A stretch of DNA of 64,000 bases from Dysgonomonas sp. 216 (GCF_010501065.1 NZ_QVMM01000017.1:1-64000), one strand, 5' to 3'; shown: positions 26,373-36,908, numbered from the stretch's first letter. Program-made: numbers and translations. The notes: generated by a model from the letters alone, not told the origin.

Positions 26373-26748
26373 TTTTTCGTTCGTCGGGAGGAGTGGCCTC
26401 TCCGCTGGGTGATTCCCGACCGATGAGTTATTTGTATTTTCTATTTCTCAATTTTGGGACTCTTTAGATAGCTGATTAATCCCGATTATTGATCCACATT
26501 GTATTATTTTACTTCCTTTGTAAAACAAGCAAATCATTGTATCATCTGCTCAAAAGTTTTTTCCTTTATTACGATTTTCCTCCTTTTCTAAAAATATCAT
26601 TATCCTTCAACTCTAACTAACTCTGTTTTGGCTGTAATCATCAGAGGAAAATGTAAAATAAGGAAAATATTTAAGCAATTAGTTCTGTATATTAAATAAT
26701 ATTTATATTTTGCAATAATTAAGTTAATTAATCCATGAATAGAATATT
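26373..26748. other. intergenic region with one structured segment
   Basis: No coding frame is supported here. GTCGGGA (26383-26389) pairs with TCCCGAC (26414-26420) around an inner GGAG/CTCC hairpin, a compact RNA-like structure with no T-tract. The rest is AT-rich upstream sequence of the 26749 gene. Confidence 0.4.
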
Positions 26749-27171
26749 ATGAAAATCAAGTTTTACTTTTTATTGATAGGAATATTGTTCCTGATCACAG
26801 GAAAAAATTTCGGGGCCTCTAACTTTGAAAAGATACAAAATAATGACTCTATAACTCTAATTCAATCAACAGATAAGGTTATCGAAATATGGAAACAAAA
26901 TATAACCTTGACTGCAGAGCAGGAAATTCTGATGCGACAAAATACAATAGAGTATTTGGCTAAAAGAAAAAAGATACTGGGAGACGTAAAGAACGATAGC
27001 AAAAAAAAGTTAACCGAAGATCAAAAAAAATCTTTAAGTGAAGTTGGGCGTTCCTATCGGGAGGGTATTGATACGCTTTTGACCGAAGAACAAAAAGCCA
27101 AACTGGAATATAACAGGGAAGTAAAGAAAGCTACTGTAAATAAAATTGCAGAAAAAAGTAGTCCAAAGTAA
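26749..27171 (+). CDS. small exported helical protein
   Basis: This encodes 140 aa. A signal peptide (MKIKFYFLLIGILFLITG, cleavage near residue 22) is followed by charged, helical sequence rich in Lys, Glu and Gln. Two segments, LTEDQKKSL and LLTEEQKAKLE, resemble the Spy/CpxP-type helical repeats of periplasmic proteins. It stands first in the island on the plus strand, 88 bp before the T9SS-tailed gene. The function is unknown. Confidence 0.6.
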   Translation: MKIKFYFLLIGILFLITGKNFGASNFEKIQNNDSITLIQSTDKVIEIWKQNITLTAEQEILMRQNTIEYLAKRKKILGDVKNDSKKKLTEDQKKSLSEVGRSYREGIDTLLTEEQKAKLEYNREVKKATVNKIAEKSSPK

Positions 27172-27259
27172 TATGAATTGGAATACTTCTCATAAATACG
27201 GTTGATTTTTATCTTTATTAATTTCCCAATTCTACTAGTTTACCTAAAATGATCTGATT

Positions 27260-28048
27260 ATGAAAAAAATAATAATTCTTTGCTTTTTTACTTTCTGTAT
27301 TCAAATATCAATACAGGCACAGTCGGTTATAAGAAATTTTGGTTTATTCGAATATGAGTGTTCCGACTCTGAAATAGTGTGGGATATAGATGTAGTTACT
27401 ACAGGACATCTTTTTCTGATGCTTTATGTAGATATACAGGAGTATTGGGACGGTATATATGTATACAGCATCGACAATTTGGGAAATGCTGTCCTGCAAA
27501 CAACCCTAACCGGTAACGATACAGGTATAATCCGCTCATTGTACCCAAACGGAAAAATGCGGATAGTATTCCTGCCCGAATATCCCGAGTATAGGGATGA
27601 GAACTTCTGGGGGCTTATAGAAATAGGGGTTTATGAAAATAAGAAGATTTCTTATTCTTATGATGCCTCAGGCAACCGGATAGGTCGTAGCATAGTTCTT
27701 GAAACATCACCCGGTTTACGATCCGCTGCATTTGATAGAGAATCGCAAGAAGAAACTGTTTATGAAGAAACATTTGAATACCAAATCGATAATGAACTAC
27801 AAGATGCCAACATATTGATTTATCCAAATCCGACCCATGGACAACTTGCTGTCGAAATAAACAATGTACCACAAGAAATGGTAGGTGAAGTTTATTTAAT
27901 AAAAGGCAATAATCAATTAATAAGTAAAAAAACTATAAGAGCAGATCAGAAAACAGAATTTGACTTAACTACGCAAAATCCGGGAGTTTACCTGTTAAAT
28001 ATCAAAATAGGCAATAGTATTTCCACTTGGAAAATCATTAAGCATTAG
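27260..28048 (+). CDS. secreted protein with T9SS type A C-terminal sorting domain
   Basis: This encodes 262 aa. The signal peptide is MKKIIILCFFTFCIQISIQA. Near residue 130 a single YD-repeat-like element appears (ISYSYDASGNRIGR). The C-terminal 75 residues form a Por-secretion tail, from ILIYPNPTHGQLAVEI to PGVYLLNIKIGN and a basic end. The tail directs passage through the type IX system and surface attachment. It lies 60 bp upstream of the RHS giant and shares YD sequence with it, so it may be a surface partner or a chaperone-like accessory (inference). Confidence 0.8.
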   Translation: MKKIIILCFFTFCIQISIQAQSVIRNFGLFEYECSDSEIVWDIDVVTTGHLFLMLYVDIQEYWDGIYVYSIDNLGNAVLQTTLTGNDTGIIRSLYPNGKMRIVFLPEYPEYRDENFWGLIEIGVYENKKISYSYDASGNRIGRSIVLETSPGLRSAAFDRESQEETVYEETFEYQIDNELQDANILIYPNPTHGQLAVEINNVPQEMVGEVYLIKGNNQLISKKTIRADQKTEFDLTTQNPGVYLLNIKIGNSISTWKIIKH

Positions 28049-28108
28049 TATAAAGCATTGTTTTCAATAAATAAAGACAGATTATCCTTCTTCTAAATTA
28101 AAATAGCT

Positions 28109-31100
28109 ATGAAACACAAATATATATTACTTGTATTCTTTTACTTGGTATTTAATATCGTTAACTCCTTAAGTGTTCTACAAGGACAGGATTTTAATTA
28201 CCCCGTTAATCCGGATTTATCCAGTACAGCAACAGAGGCTGTCGGTTCTTTAAACGGAGAATTAAATGTTTCGAATATAGGAGCCGCAACATATTCGATG
28301 CCTATCGATGTTTCATTAGGTGTTGGCGGTATGCAACCGTCTTTAGCAATCGCATATAATAGCCAGGGTGGTAACGGTCTGGTAGGATGGGGCTGTAATT
28401 TATCAGGGCTTTCGGTTATTAGCCGTACCCCGAAAACCATTTATCATGATGGTGAGGCTAAAGGAATAACATACCATGCTGATGATGCTTATATGTTAGA
28501 TGGACAACGGTTAATCCTGGTTTCGGGAACTGCCGGACAGGAGGGAGCGGTATATTCACCCGAAGCCGACCCGTTTACAACCGTAACCGTGTATGGAGCA
28601 TATAACAGTTCTACTGCCAGCACTTGGTTTGAAGTAAAATCGTCAAATGGAATGAAATATCGTTTAGGCACATCTTCTTCATCTAGGCAAACTTATAGCA
28701 TAGATGGCTCTCCGAGGATTAATGCTTGGTATTTAAGCTATGCAGAAGACCCTTTGGGGAATTATATAGATTACACATATACAAAAAATAACTACTTTGT
28801 ATACCCTAATACAATAACTTACGGAAAGAATAAAAACGGAACAAATAGCCTTCAAAATACTGTTACCTTTAATTATGAATCCCGTAATGATGTAATGCCT
28901 TTTGTTATGGAAGGAATTAAAGGTTCTGTATCACGACGGTTAAAAAGCATAACATCAAAAACAGGAAATGAAACATATCGCATTTATGAATTTGTTTATA
29001 ACACTACGGGAGATGCCGGAGGTACAAAATTCTCCCGGTTAACAGATATTGTAATAAAGAACAGCGAGGGACAGGCACTCAAGCCAACAAAACTGAATTG
29101 GGAATATTTGCCCGCTTTTTCTTCAACCTCTACAACTATACCCAGCGTACAGAACAACCCTTTTCATAATAAACCTTTTGATGACCAGACTTTTACGGCA
29201 ATGGATGTGAACGGCGATGGACTGACTGATTTGGTTGGTATATATCAATATGAAGGTATATTTAGTGCCAGTGCATATTGTGCTTCATTGGATGAAAACG
29301 GAGAGATCCGATTTACATATGATAGGTCATGGCTTCTAGGCACAAGTATTTATTGTAATTTTCAGGGATTCTCGCCAATTGATATTGACGGTGATGGAAT
29401 AAATGAAATTCTGGTTCCTACATTATATACAGATTTGAATGCAGAAGTTGTTGAATTCGTATTATTTAATTCCCAACGCACTATACCATCAAGTTTTAGC
29501 CACGCAATAAGTAAAGGCCGCCAGATGCCTGTTTATGCAACCGGAGATATGAATAACGATGGAAAGACTGATGTTATTTTTATTGAAAAGGAAAAAAATA
29601 CCGATAAATATATTTGTAAAATAACAACTTTTTCGGGAGCTAATTTCAGTAGCCATCAAATTAATTTGACGATACCATCTACACCTGAAAAGATGTTTAT
29701 ATCCGATTACAACGGAGACGGATTAAACGATATGTTGGTTTTCTACAATGGTGGGTATACTATTTTCTGGAATCAGGGAAACGGGATATCGCCTACGACT
29801 CTTTCCGACAATAATAAAACCGCAGGAACAAACATCGGCAACGTTTGGATGATACGTGATGGGGATTTTAATGGAGATGGCTTGTCTGATTTTATAATGA
29901 ATGCCTCGTACGAAAATAAATGGTATTTCGCTTTAAACAACGGGGACGGTACATTTACTAAAACATTAGCCTGTACTTTGGAAATTTTCGATCAGGGAAC
30001 AAGTGCAGATAATGATAAATTCACTTGCTTAGTTTATGATTTTGATTTTGATGGAAAATCGGATGTTGTTATAAGCAAAGCTATGTACAACACTACAATG
30101 GGTACTACAAATGTTCCTATTACTATTGTTACTACAAATACTCATTGGATGCGTTCGACAGGAAATACACTTACGGAAATAGTGGCAAGAACTTCTAACA
30201 AAGAATATCATGCGAAAGCATCTCGTTATGTATTAGGAGATTTCAGAGGAACGGGGCAATTGCAACTAATGAATTATGGATACGATTGTGCCTCTTCCGT
30301 AGGAGATTCTCCAACTACTAATAAATGGAGGTTGTATAACAATAACTATGACGCAAATCAGGGTAAAGTGGTGCGGATTACAGATGGCTATGGGGCCACA
30401 TCCGAAATTACATATACTACACTTGCCAATGACATTGTATACACAAAACAGAAAGATGGTGATTCTAATGCTCAATACCCTGTAGCAAACTATCAATTAC
30501 CTATCCATACTGTTTATATGGTAAAAGATAAAGGGGTAACCACAACCTATCAATACGGAGGCCTCAAAGTTCATTTGCAGGGAAAGGGTATGCTCGGTAT
30601 GTTCTATAGCAAAATATATAATACAACTCATGATGTAGCAACTGAATCGAAAACTTATTTTGACAATAACTTTTATCTGCCTGAGACAGTATACACCGAA
30701 ACTACAGAATCAAGAATTAAAACAGGGGAAACCGAAACATATTTTACAGCAGTAGATAAGGGAAATAAAAAATACTTTTATTATCCTCGTGAAGTAACCA
30801 AGATAGATGAGTATAACAATACTGTATTTAATTCGTATGCTTATAATACAGATTATGGCTATCTGGCATCCGAAAGTTCCTATATCCATAATCAAGACAT
30901 GTATAAGAAGGTAGAATACGGCAACCATGTATTGGCAGGAGGCACATATAAACCACGACTGATAACCACGACACAGAAACATGATGACGAAAACAGTGTT
31001 TTTACTCAAAAACAATATATATTGTACAATGGCACCTACGGTTACCCGATACAGGTCACTGAAAATTATGGTTCGTCTTTGCCATTTTCGACCTATTATA

Positions 31101-34100
31101 CATACGATATCTTTGGTAATGTTTTAACAACACGGACAAATGAACCGTTGATCGAGTATACCGAATATGATGCTACAAAGCGATTTGTAACTAAAACCTA
31201 TACTGTTCCGGCATCGGAGGTAGCTACATTCACTTACGACACATGGGGGAATGTGCTGACTGAAAAAGACGAGACCAGCAGTACTAATATACTGACAACT
31301 ACCCATACCTACGATAATTGGGGAAACCCTGTATCTACCGTTTATGCGGATGGAAGAAGAGAAACTTTTCATTCGGGATGGGGTATTAACAGTGGTAGTT
31401 ATAGTAGTAAAAGTTATTTCTCAGTAGTTCAAGGCGACGGTAAGCCCTGGGTGAAAACATGGTATGATAGTTATGGACGCGAAGTGGAAATTGAGACTAT
31501 AGGGGCTAAAAATATAAGCATAAAACAATCGAAGATATATAACACTAAAAATCAACTTGTAAATGAAACTTCCCAGCGAGGGAATCTTACAACTTCGATG
31601 TCATATGCATACGACACACGAGGGCGTTTGCAGCGTACTACAAGCAGTACCGGAAAGATAGAAACATACGGTTATGGAAACCGCACAAATACGGTTACAT
31701 CCAATGGACGGTCATATACTAAAACATACGATGCATGGGGGAATATAAAAACATCTACCGATCCTGTATCTACCGTCAGTTACACTTATGCATCGTTAGG
31801 AAAACCAAAGACTATAACAACAGGAGGAGCTACTCTTTCGATGACATATTACGATACAGGAAACCAAAAGACATTAACCGACCCCAACGCCGGAACTACA
31901 TCCTATATATATGATGCTGCCGGGCGGGTTACCCAACAGAGCAGAGCCGGTAAAACAACCACCAATGTGTATGACGCGCTAGGTAGGCTAACTTCGTCGG
32001 TCACAGACGGGCTTACAACAACCTATACCTATGGTACATCGGGCAATAGCTTGTTACGCTTGAGTAAGGTACAAGTTGGTAGTGGCGATAAGTATAGTTA
32101 TTTTGGTTATAGCTACGACCAATATGGACGTATGTTAAGAAAAATCGATTATCTTTATGATAAATCAAACGGGGGAGCATCATCTTTTACCTCTACTTAT
32201 ACATATAACGATTTGGGACAATTAAGTAATATCGGTTACTCGGGTGGTCCATCGGTTGACAGGCAATACGATGCTTACGGGAATCTGGCGAAGGTATCAG
32301 TCGGAACGCAGGATATATGGGAGTTGACAAATAACACAGGTTTAATTAAAGAATCGAAGATGGGAGGAATAATCACTTCCACACGAACACTGAATACGAA
32401 GGGATTTTTAACCAGTCAGAAATCAGTTATAGGTTCTTCCACTCTTCATAATATGACTTATACGTTTGATGGGACGACGGGTAATTTAACCTCACGCACG
32501 GGTATGATAGGGCAAACCGAATCTTTTACCTATGATAATCTGGACAGGCTTACTACAGTTAAGCACAACAATTCTGTTGTTATGCAGATGGATTATAAAG
32601 CCAATGGGAATATCGATTTTAAAACGGGACTGGGACAATACAGCTACTTGTCATCCAAACCCCATGCATTACAGTCGGTTGAAGATGACAGTATGATACC
32701 CGATACGCAGCAAGAGGTTTTGTATAACGGTTTTAATAAGGTTTCGCAAATAAAAGAGACGCCCGGCAGTTCAATTAAAAAGTCCCATTCTTTAAATATA
32801 GATTATGGGGCAACAGAGCAAAGACGCAGAAGTATATTAAAACGACAAAACGGAACTACCAGAACTGTACATTATGCAGGAAATACCGAATTGGTGCAAG
32901 ATACACGATCTCCCAGCATGTCTGCCCGATTGCATTATATTTACGCAGGCGATGGCTTGGCGGCTGTATATGTAGGAACTGCTGCTAGTGGAAAAATCTA
33001 CTATGTACATAAAGACCATTTGGGGAGTATAGTTAAACTGACCGAAGGTAACGGAACGGAAGTGTTCAAGGCTTCGTACGATGCATGGGGCAAACAGACT
33101 ATAAGTAACAATACATTTGCTTTTCATCGGGGTTACACGGGTCATGAGCATCTACCGGAGTTTAACCTGATTGACATGAACGGACGGGTATACGACCCTA
33201 TGCTCTCTCGCTTCCTGTCGCCCGACCCTTATGTACAAATGCCCGATTTGAGCCAGAATTTCAATCGCTATTCGTATTGTTTGAACAATCCGTTAAAGTA
33301 TACGGATCCGAGTGGGGAATTATTTTGGATGGCAATTGCAGGCCCTATAATCTTTAATAGTTTGAATGCCGGATTCTCTGCTAAATTTGAAGGAGGTAAC
33401 TTTTTTAAGAGTTTTGCTATTAGTGCAGTAACAACGGCAGCAACCATTGGTGTATCGCAATATTTTGGCGGTCTGAATGTTTCAGGCATAATGCCAAATG
33501 GAGCATTGCATGCGGGGATAAATGTAACCACACAAGGAGTGGCAAATGTGATTTCGGGTAATAAATTCTTTGACGGATGGGCTATTAACGCAGGTATAGG
33601 CTTTGCCCAAGGAGCAAATGCCGGATATCAGTTGTCAAAAAAGAATGGACTAAATTATTGGTGGGGAAATGAAGTGAAATACAGGAGAACTCAAAAATCC
33701 TTTTTTAATATTAACAATCCTCTTGTTTTAAAATATGAATATGTAGATATGGAACTTCTTGAAACAATAGATTGTGATGGTATGTCATTTGGCGCAACTC
33801 ATTCGAAAATAATGTCTTCAGAAGATTGGCAGAAAAAATTGAAATCATATATAGTAATAGGAGAAGATGGTAAAGAATATCTTGACTATAACCAAGTTTA
33901 TCGTGATTTCGGAATAAAACACTCTGAAATAGGTATAGATTATGAAAAGTTAGCAAAATATCACAAAGAGGGTTATAATAAAGGGCATGTAAGAGTAAAA
34001 GAATATTATTCCGAGAGAGATGGCAAATATTTACCACACAGGATGTATCTGAAAAAAGTAGAATATGTACCTGGGAAATATTTCAAAATTCATGTAGGAG

Positions 34101-34189
34101 ATCCAGGAAATGCAGATATTAATATGAAGTATAATCTATTAAATGATAATTTACCTTTTGAATTTAATACATTTTCTATATTTAAATAA
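28109..34189 (+). CDS. SpvB/VCBS/RHS polymorphic toxin, 2026 aa
   Basis: The signal peptide is MKHKYILLVFFYLVFNIVNS. An SpvB-like N-terminal domain follows (about 45-115, including SLAIAYNSQGGNGLVGWG). Then come VCBS/FG-GAP repeats with DxDGDG calcium loops at about 365, 425, 480, 532, 586 and 644, and many YD/RHS repeats at about 1000-1690. The RHS core motif is DPMLSRFLSPDPYVQ to LNNPLKYTDPSGE (about 1694-1736). After DPSG come a small-residue-rich linker and a variable C-terminal domain of unknown fold (about 1830-2026), the presumed toxin. It has no T9SS tail itself. Two exported proteins follow and are immunity candidates. Base composition becomes more AT-rich in the C-terminal domain, as in exchanged tips. 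Confidence 0.9.
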   Translation: MKHKYILLVFFYLVFNIVNSLSVLQGQDFNYPVNPDLSSTATEAVGSLNGELNVSNIGAATYSMPIDVSLGVGGMQPSLAIAYNSQGGNGLVGWGCNLSGLSVISRTPKTIYHDGEAKGITYHADDAYMLDGQRLILVSGTAGQEGAVYSPEADPFTTVTVYGAYNSSTASTWFEVKSSNGMKYRLGTSSSSRQTYSIDGSPRINAWYLSYAEDPLGNYIDYTYTKNNYFVYPNTITYGKNKNGTNSLQNTVTFNYESRNDVMPFVMEGIKGSVSRRLKSITSKTGNETYRIYEFVYNTTGDAGGTKFSRLTDIVIKNSEGQALKPTKLNWEYLPAFSSTSTTIPSVQNNPFHNKPFDDQTFTAMDVNGDGLTDLVGIYQYEGIFSASAYCASLDENGEIRFTYDRSWLLGTSIYCNFQGFSPIDIDGDGINEILVPTLYTDLNAEVVEFVLFNSQRTIPSSFSHAISKGRQMPVYATGDMNNDGKTDVIFIEKEKNTDKYICKITTFSGANFSSHQINLTIPSTPEKMFISDYNGDGLNDMLVFYNGGYTIFWNQGNGISPTTLSDNNKTAGTNIGNVWMIRDGDFNGDGLSDFIMNASYENKWYFALNNGDGTFTKTLACTLEIFDQGTSADNDKFTCLVYDFDFDGKSDVVISKAMYNTTMGTTNVPITIVTTNTHWMRSTGNTLTEIVARTSNKEYHAKASRYVLGDFRGTGQLQLMNYGYDCASSVGDSPTTNKWRLYNNNYDANQGKVVRITDGYGATSEITYTTLANDIVYTKQKDGDSNAQYPVANYQLPIHTVYMVKDKGVTTTYQYGGLKVHLQGKGMLGMFYSKIYNTTHDVATESKTYFDNNFYLPETVYTETTESRIKTGETETYFTAVDKGNKKYFYYPREVTKIDEYNNTVFNSYAYNTDYGYLASESSYIHNQDMYKKVEYGNHVLAGGTYKPRLITTTQKHDDENSVFTQKQYILYNGTYGYPIQVTENYGSSLPFSTYYTYDIFGNVLTTRTNEPLIEYTEYDATKRFVTKTYTVPASEVATFTYDTWGNVLTEKDETSSTNILTTTHTYDNWGNPVSTVYADGRRETFHSGWGINSGSYSSKSYFSVVQGDGKPWVKTWYDSYGREVEIETIGAKNISIKQSKIYNTKNQLVNETSQRGNLTTSMSYAYDTRGRLQRTTSSTGKIETYGYGNRTNTVTSNGRSYTKTYDAWGNIKTSTDPVSTVSYTYASLGKPKTITTGGATLSMTYYDTGNQKTLTDPNAGTTSYIYDAAGRVTQQSRAGKTTTNVYDALGRLTSSVTDGLTTTYTYGTSGNSLLRLSKVQVGSGDKYSYFGYSYDQYGRMLRKIDYLYDKSNGGASSFTSTYTYNDLGQLSNIGYSGGPSVDRQYDAYGNLAKVSVGTQDIWELTNNTGLIKESKMGGIITSTRTLNTKGFLTSQKSVIGSSTLHNMTYTFDGTTGNLTSRTGMIGQTESFTYDNLDRLTTVKHNNSVVMQMDYKANGNIDFKTGLGQYSYLSSKPHALQSVEDDSMIPDTQQEVLYNGFNKVSQIKETPGSSIKKSHSLNIDYGATEQRRRSILKRQNGTTRTVHYAGNTELVQDTRSPSMSARLHYIYAGDGLAAVYVGTAASGKIYYVHKDHLGSIVKLTEGNGTEVFKASYDAWGKQTISNNTFAFHRGYTGHEHLPEFNLIDMNGRVYDPMLSRFLSPDPYVQMPDLSQNFNRYSYCLNNPLKYTDPSGELFWMAIAGPIIFNSLNAGFSAKFEGGNFFKSFAISAVTTAATIGVSQYFGGLNVSGIMPNGALHAGINVTTQGVANVISGNKFFDGWAINAGIGFAQGANAGYQLSKKNGLNYWWGNEVKYRRTQKSFFNINNPLVLKYEYVDMELLETIDCDGMSFGATHSKIMSSEDWQKKLKSYIVIGEDGKEYLDYNQVYRDFGIKHSEIGIDYEKLAKYHKEGYNKGHVRVKEYYSERDGKYLPHRMYLKKVEYVPGKYFKIHVGDPGNADINMKYNLLNDNLPFEFNTFSIFK
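33512..33669 (+). repeat. 158-bp direct repeat inside the RHS gene, copy A
   Basis: This segment encodes AGINVTTQGVANVISGNKFF to NYWWG just before the variable toxin domain. It is about 95 percent identical to 37487-37644 (seven or so differences). It is the linker at which tips could be exchanged. Confidence 0.9.
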
Positions 34190-34201
34190 ATCACTGTTAG
34201 T

Positions 34202-35071
34202 ATGAGAATTATAAATATTATTTTATTGATATTGGTTTTTAATTGTGGGTTATATTCCCAAATAATCAAACCTGAAGTATATAGATGTAATAGTCATAAG
34301 CAGAATGATCTGGTAGTAATACAAGAAGGTACATTATTTTTAATTATGGATAGAGGATGGTATTATTTATATGCAGGTAAATTTGCAGATAACTATATAT
34401 GTCATATTCCTATACTTGATATAAACTATGGGACAATTAAATCATCTTTAGAAAATAAAGATAGAGAGACAAAACTCATTATAGAAAATACAGCTTATAT
34501 GCCTCCCTATTATAAAAAAGATAGTTTATTATTGGGTGTTAGAAATCCGTTTGTCGTATTTTATGATTCAATTAATAATATTAAGTTTTCAAAAACGATA
34601 GGTGATGGCGTTTTGCAAAATCAAAAGAGAATATTTTCATTACCTATCAAATTTATTCAAGATAAACATATTAATTGGATTCATAAAAATTCAAAATATC
34701 TAGAAAAGAATCAAATACCAGATACGCTAAGATATGATTATATAAGTTTTTCTTTTGCTGACGAAAAGAATTATACTGAGTCTGTTTTTGTGAAAAATAA
34801 TTATACAATAAGAGCAGAAATCTATTTTTATCCCTTAACAAGATTTATGAAAACTAAAAAAGTGAAATATAAATTGAAGAATGAGAATTTAATAATAGAA
34901 TATCCTGACGAATTCTTAGAACCGGTTTATCCACTAAATAAGTCAAAGAAAAAATATAGAAAAAAAGAAATGAAATTTGAGCGAATTTCGAAAAATGAAT
35001 TAACTGAAAAAGAAAAAGCTTTGTTTTATTATATGCTAAATAATTTGGATAATAAAGAAAATAAATACTAA
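34202..35071 (+). CDS. exported protein, candidate immunity to the RHS toxin
   Basis: This encodes 289 aa with signal peptide MRIINIILLILVFNCGLYS. The mature part is Lys/Tyr-rich with a basic segment KSKKKYRKKEMKFERISK near the end. It starts 12 bp after the toxin stop, the usual place for an immunity gene. No family is recognised, and the immunity role is positional inference. Export would suit neutralising a toxin that arrives through the envelope. The low GC resembles the toxin tip. Confidence 0.6.
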   Translation: MRIINIILLILVFNCGLYSQIIKPEVYRCNSHKQNDLVVIQEGTLFLIMDRGWYYLYAGKFADNYICHIPILDINYGTIKSSLENKDRETKLIIENTAYMPPYYKKDSLLLGVRNPFVVFYDSINNIKFSKTIGDGVLQNQKRIFSLPIKFIQDKHINWIHKNSKYLEKNQIPDTLRYDYISFSFADEKNYTESVFVKNNYTIRAEIYFYPLTRFMKTKKVKYKLKNENLIIEYPDEFLEPVYPLNKSKKKYRKKEMKFERISKNELTEKEKALFYYMLNNLDNKENKY

Positions 35072-35079
35072 ATCGTCAT

Positions 35080-35730
35080 ATGAAAGAGCTATTATATGTT
35101 ATAATTATTAGTTGGATATGCGTTTTTAATGGCAATACCCAAAATATATTTCAGCAGATAAAAGCATCTTATCAAATGCTTGATTCTATTACATATATAA
35201 AAAAAGCATGCTTAAAAGAATGTTGTAAATTTGATTCGGATGATGATATAATTTGGTGCTATAACAAATGGAAAAATGACAAGATACCTAAAACAGAAGT
35301 TGTATTCACTTTAAATATAGATATTGATTCAACATCAATATATACAGAAGATTATATAAAATTGGACACAAATGAATATAATTTTTCACTTATTTTTTTT
35401 GATGAACAATGGCAAATAAAATATCATATAAGCTTTGCTAATAATAAGATTTATCCGTTTTTGAATGAATTTATAGGAGATAGATATGTAAAAAAATTTG
35501 TATCTGGATATAAAAAAGTAATAAAAATCAATCCTAAGTATATATTAAGGAGCTTTCGTTTACCATATACAATATTATATATTCAAAATGATATGGATGA
35601 AAAGATATATTTATATCAAATTTGGGAAGAAAAAACATATGAATTAGATGAGTATATGAAAATTATAATGGATAAAAATAATAAGGATAATTACCGCTAT
35701 CGTTATCTAAATGGTGTCATTGAATGGTGA
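35080..35730 (+). CDS. exported protein, second immunity candidate
   Basis: This encodes 216 aa with an N-terminal hydrophobic export segment (LLYVIIISWICVFNGNTQ). The mature region is rich in Lys, Asp and aromatic residues, with no known motif. It is 8 bp downstream of the previous gene, so they are co-transcribed. It may protect against the toxin tip or be the immunity gene of a lost tip. Past its stop are 150 bp without genes that contain one copy of the dispersed CTGACA repeat. Confidence 0.55.
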   Translation: MKELLYVIIISWICVFNGNTQNIFQQIKASYQMLDSITYIKKACLKECCKFDSDDDIIWCYNKWKNDKIPKTEVVFTLNIDIDSTSIYTEDYIKLDTNEYNFSLIFFDEQWQIKYHISFANNKIYPFLNEFIGDRYVKKFVSGYKKVIKINPKYILRSFRLPYTILYIQNDMDEKIYLYQIWEEKTYELDEYMKIIMDKNNKDNYRYRYLNGVIEW

Positions 35731-35779
35731 TAAAAGTCCTTGTGTTTTAAAGTAAATGTGAATTAAAATAAAATTATTT

Positions 35780-35800
35780 CTGTCAGAAATGTCAGGTTTT
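35780..35800 (-). repeat. dispersed AAAACCTGACA-N3-CTGACAG repeat, copy 1
   Basis: On the minus strand this is a 21-nt unit with two CTGACA half-sites spaced about one helical turn apart. Three further copies occur on the plus strand at 44590, 44794 and 45353. Confidence 0.55.
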
Positions 35801-35880
35801 GCAAGTGAACAGGCGCTTTAAGCTACTCAAAGGATGATGTAATTATAGCTAGATAGAATTGCGATCTTTAAATTGTATAA

Positions 35881-35928
35881 ACAGGTATTCTTAACAATCC
35901 TCTCAAGTATACTGGTGAATGGTTTTGG
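35881..35928 (+). repeat. remnant RHS core junction before a displaced toxin tip
   Basis: The open frame begins after a stop at 35878-35880 and encodes ILNNPLKYTGEWFW, matching LNNPLKYT of the complete RHS protein at about 33283-33303. It has no start codon of its own, as expected for a displaced C-terminal cassette joined by homology at the core. Confidence 0.7.
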
Positions 35929-36906
35929 TTGATACCTGCGGCAATAGGTTTTGCATCGGGGTATGTAGGGCATGGAATGACCACCAATAATTGGGGAATG
36001 AAGGCTGTATATTCCGGAGCATTTTCGGCTGCAGCTGCTACTATTGGATATGGGGTAGCCGGTTTTTCTCCCGCATCGTCAATGGGCAATGTATTTCAAC
36101 ATTTTTCTACCGCAGGAGCTTTAAAGTATGGGGCTATGTTTGCCGCCAATACAGCTCTGTCACACGTAATTCCTTCTGCGAATATACCATTTGGTAATTC
36201 TGGTTTTGGAATTTCATTAAATCCGGTAGCTATGATGACAGCAGGCATTAGCTCTTCGGCCGGAGGAGGCTTCCGTTTCGGAGCAGGAATAAGTGCCCAT
36301 CAAAGAATTGGAGACTGGACTTTGAGTGCGGGATTAAGTTCTCAAGGCAAAGGTTTCGGAAATGCTTTTCTCGGAGCTTCGTACGATGATGGCACTCGAG
36401 GATTTTCCTATCATCATAATTGGTATATGCAAGGAGGTACACAAAGAACAGGGACAATAGGAGCAAGAGCAGGTGATTGGTCTTTACGATGGGAAAACGA
36501 TGTACTTGCCCGAAATGGAGACAGATTCAGAAGTAATGCTACGGAATTAGGATATAAAAACTATTTAGTAGGTACAAACGTATATACAACTGATCCTGTT
36601 GATTATGAAAATAGAGATTATAATAATAATGGATCAAATATTTTTAACAATAAAAATGGGACATATAAAGATGGATACCAACTATCTAGTCCTCTTTATA
36701 TAGGGAAGAAGACTAAATATGGAATGACCCGAGTAGGACTTAATCGTTCTGAATTCGGCGACTTTTTCCAAAATGGATTCCATCATTTAAAGTTACCATT
36801 CATTGTCTGGGGCTTTGATGCTATGAGTTCTGGAAATTTCCAATTAGGAAATTATAGTAATATTTATTATCAATCAGGCAGATATATGCCAAATTCGTTG
36901 TATTAG
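35929..36906 (+). CDS. displaced RHS C-terminal cassette, possible toxin type 23 domain
   Basis: This encodes up to 325 aa from a TTG, but the frame is open upstream through the RHS core scar, so it is probably a silent tip and not an independent gene. A glycine/alanine-rich linker (about 1-110) leads to a domain with WSLRWENDVLARNGDRFRSN and ATELGY, which recalls the polymorphic toxin type 23 (Ntox23) pattern. If recombined onto the upstream RHS gene it would replace the present tip. A lipoprotein gene follows two bases later as its likely immunity gene. Confidence 0.6.
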   Translation: MIPAAIGFASGYVGHGMTTNNWGMKAVYSGAFSAAAATIGYGVAGFSPASSMGNVFQHFSTAGALKYGAMFAANTALSHVIPSANIPFGNSGFGISLNPVAMMTAGISSSAGGGFRFGAGISAHQRIGDWTLSAGLSSQGKGFGNAFLGASYDDGTRGFSYHHNWYMQGGTQRTGTIGARAGDWSLRWENDVLARNGDRFRSNATELGYKNYLVGTNVYTTDPVDYENRDYNNNGSNIFNNKNGTYKDGYQLSSPLYIGKKTKYGMTRVGLNRSEFGDFFQNGFHHLKLPFIVWGFDAMSSGNFQLGNYSNIYYQSGRYMPNSLY

Positions 36907-36908
36907 TT

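Noticed and set aside
26383..26420. Self-cleaving ribozyme (HDV-like) in the structured segment
   Set aside because: A few bases resemble the class, but the required double pseudoknot and catalytic C could not be placed.
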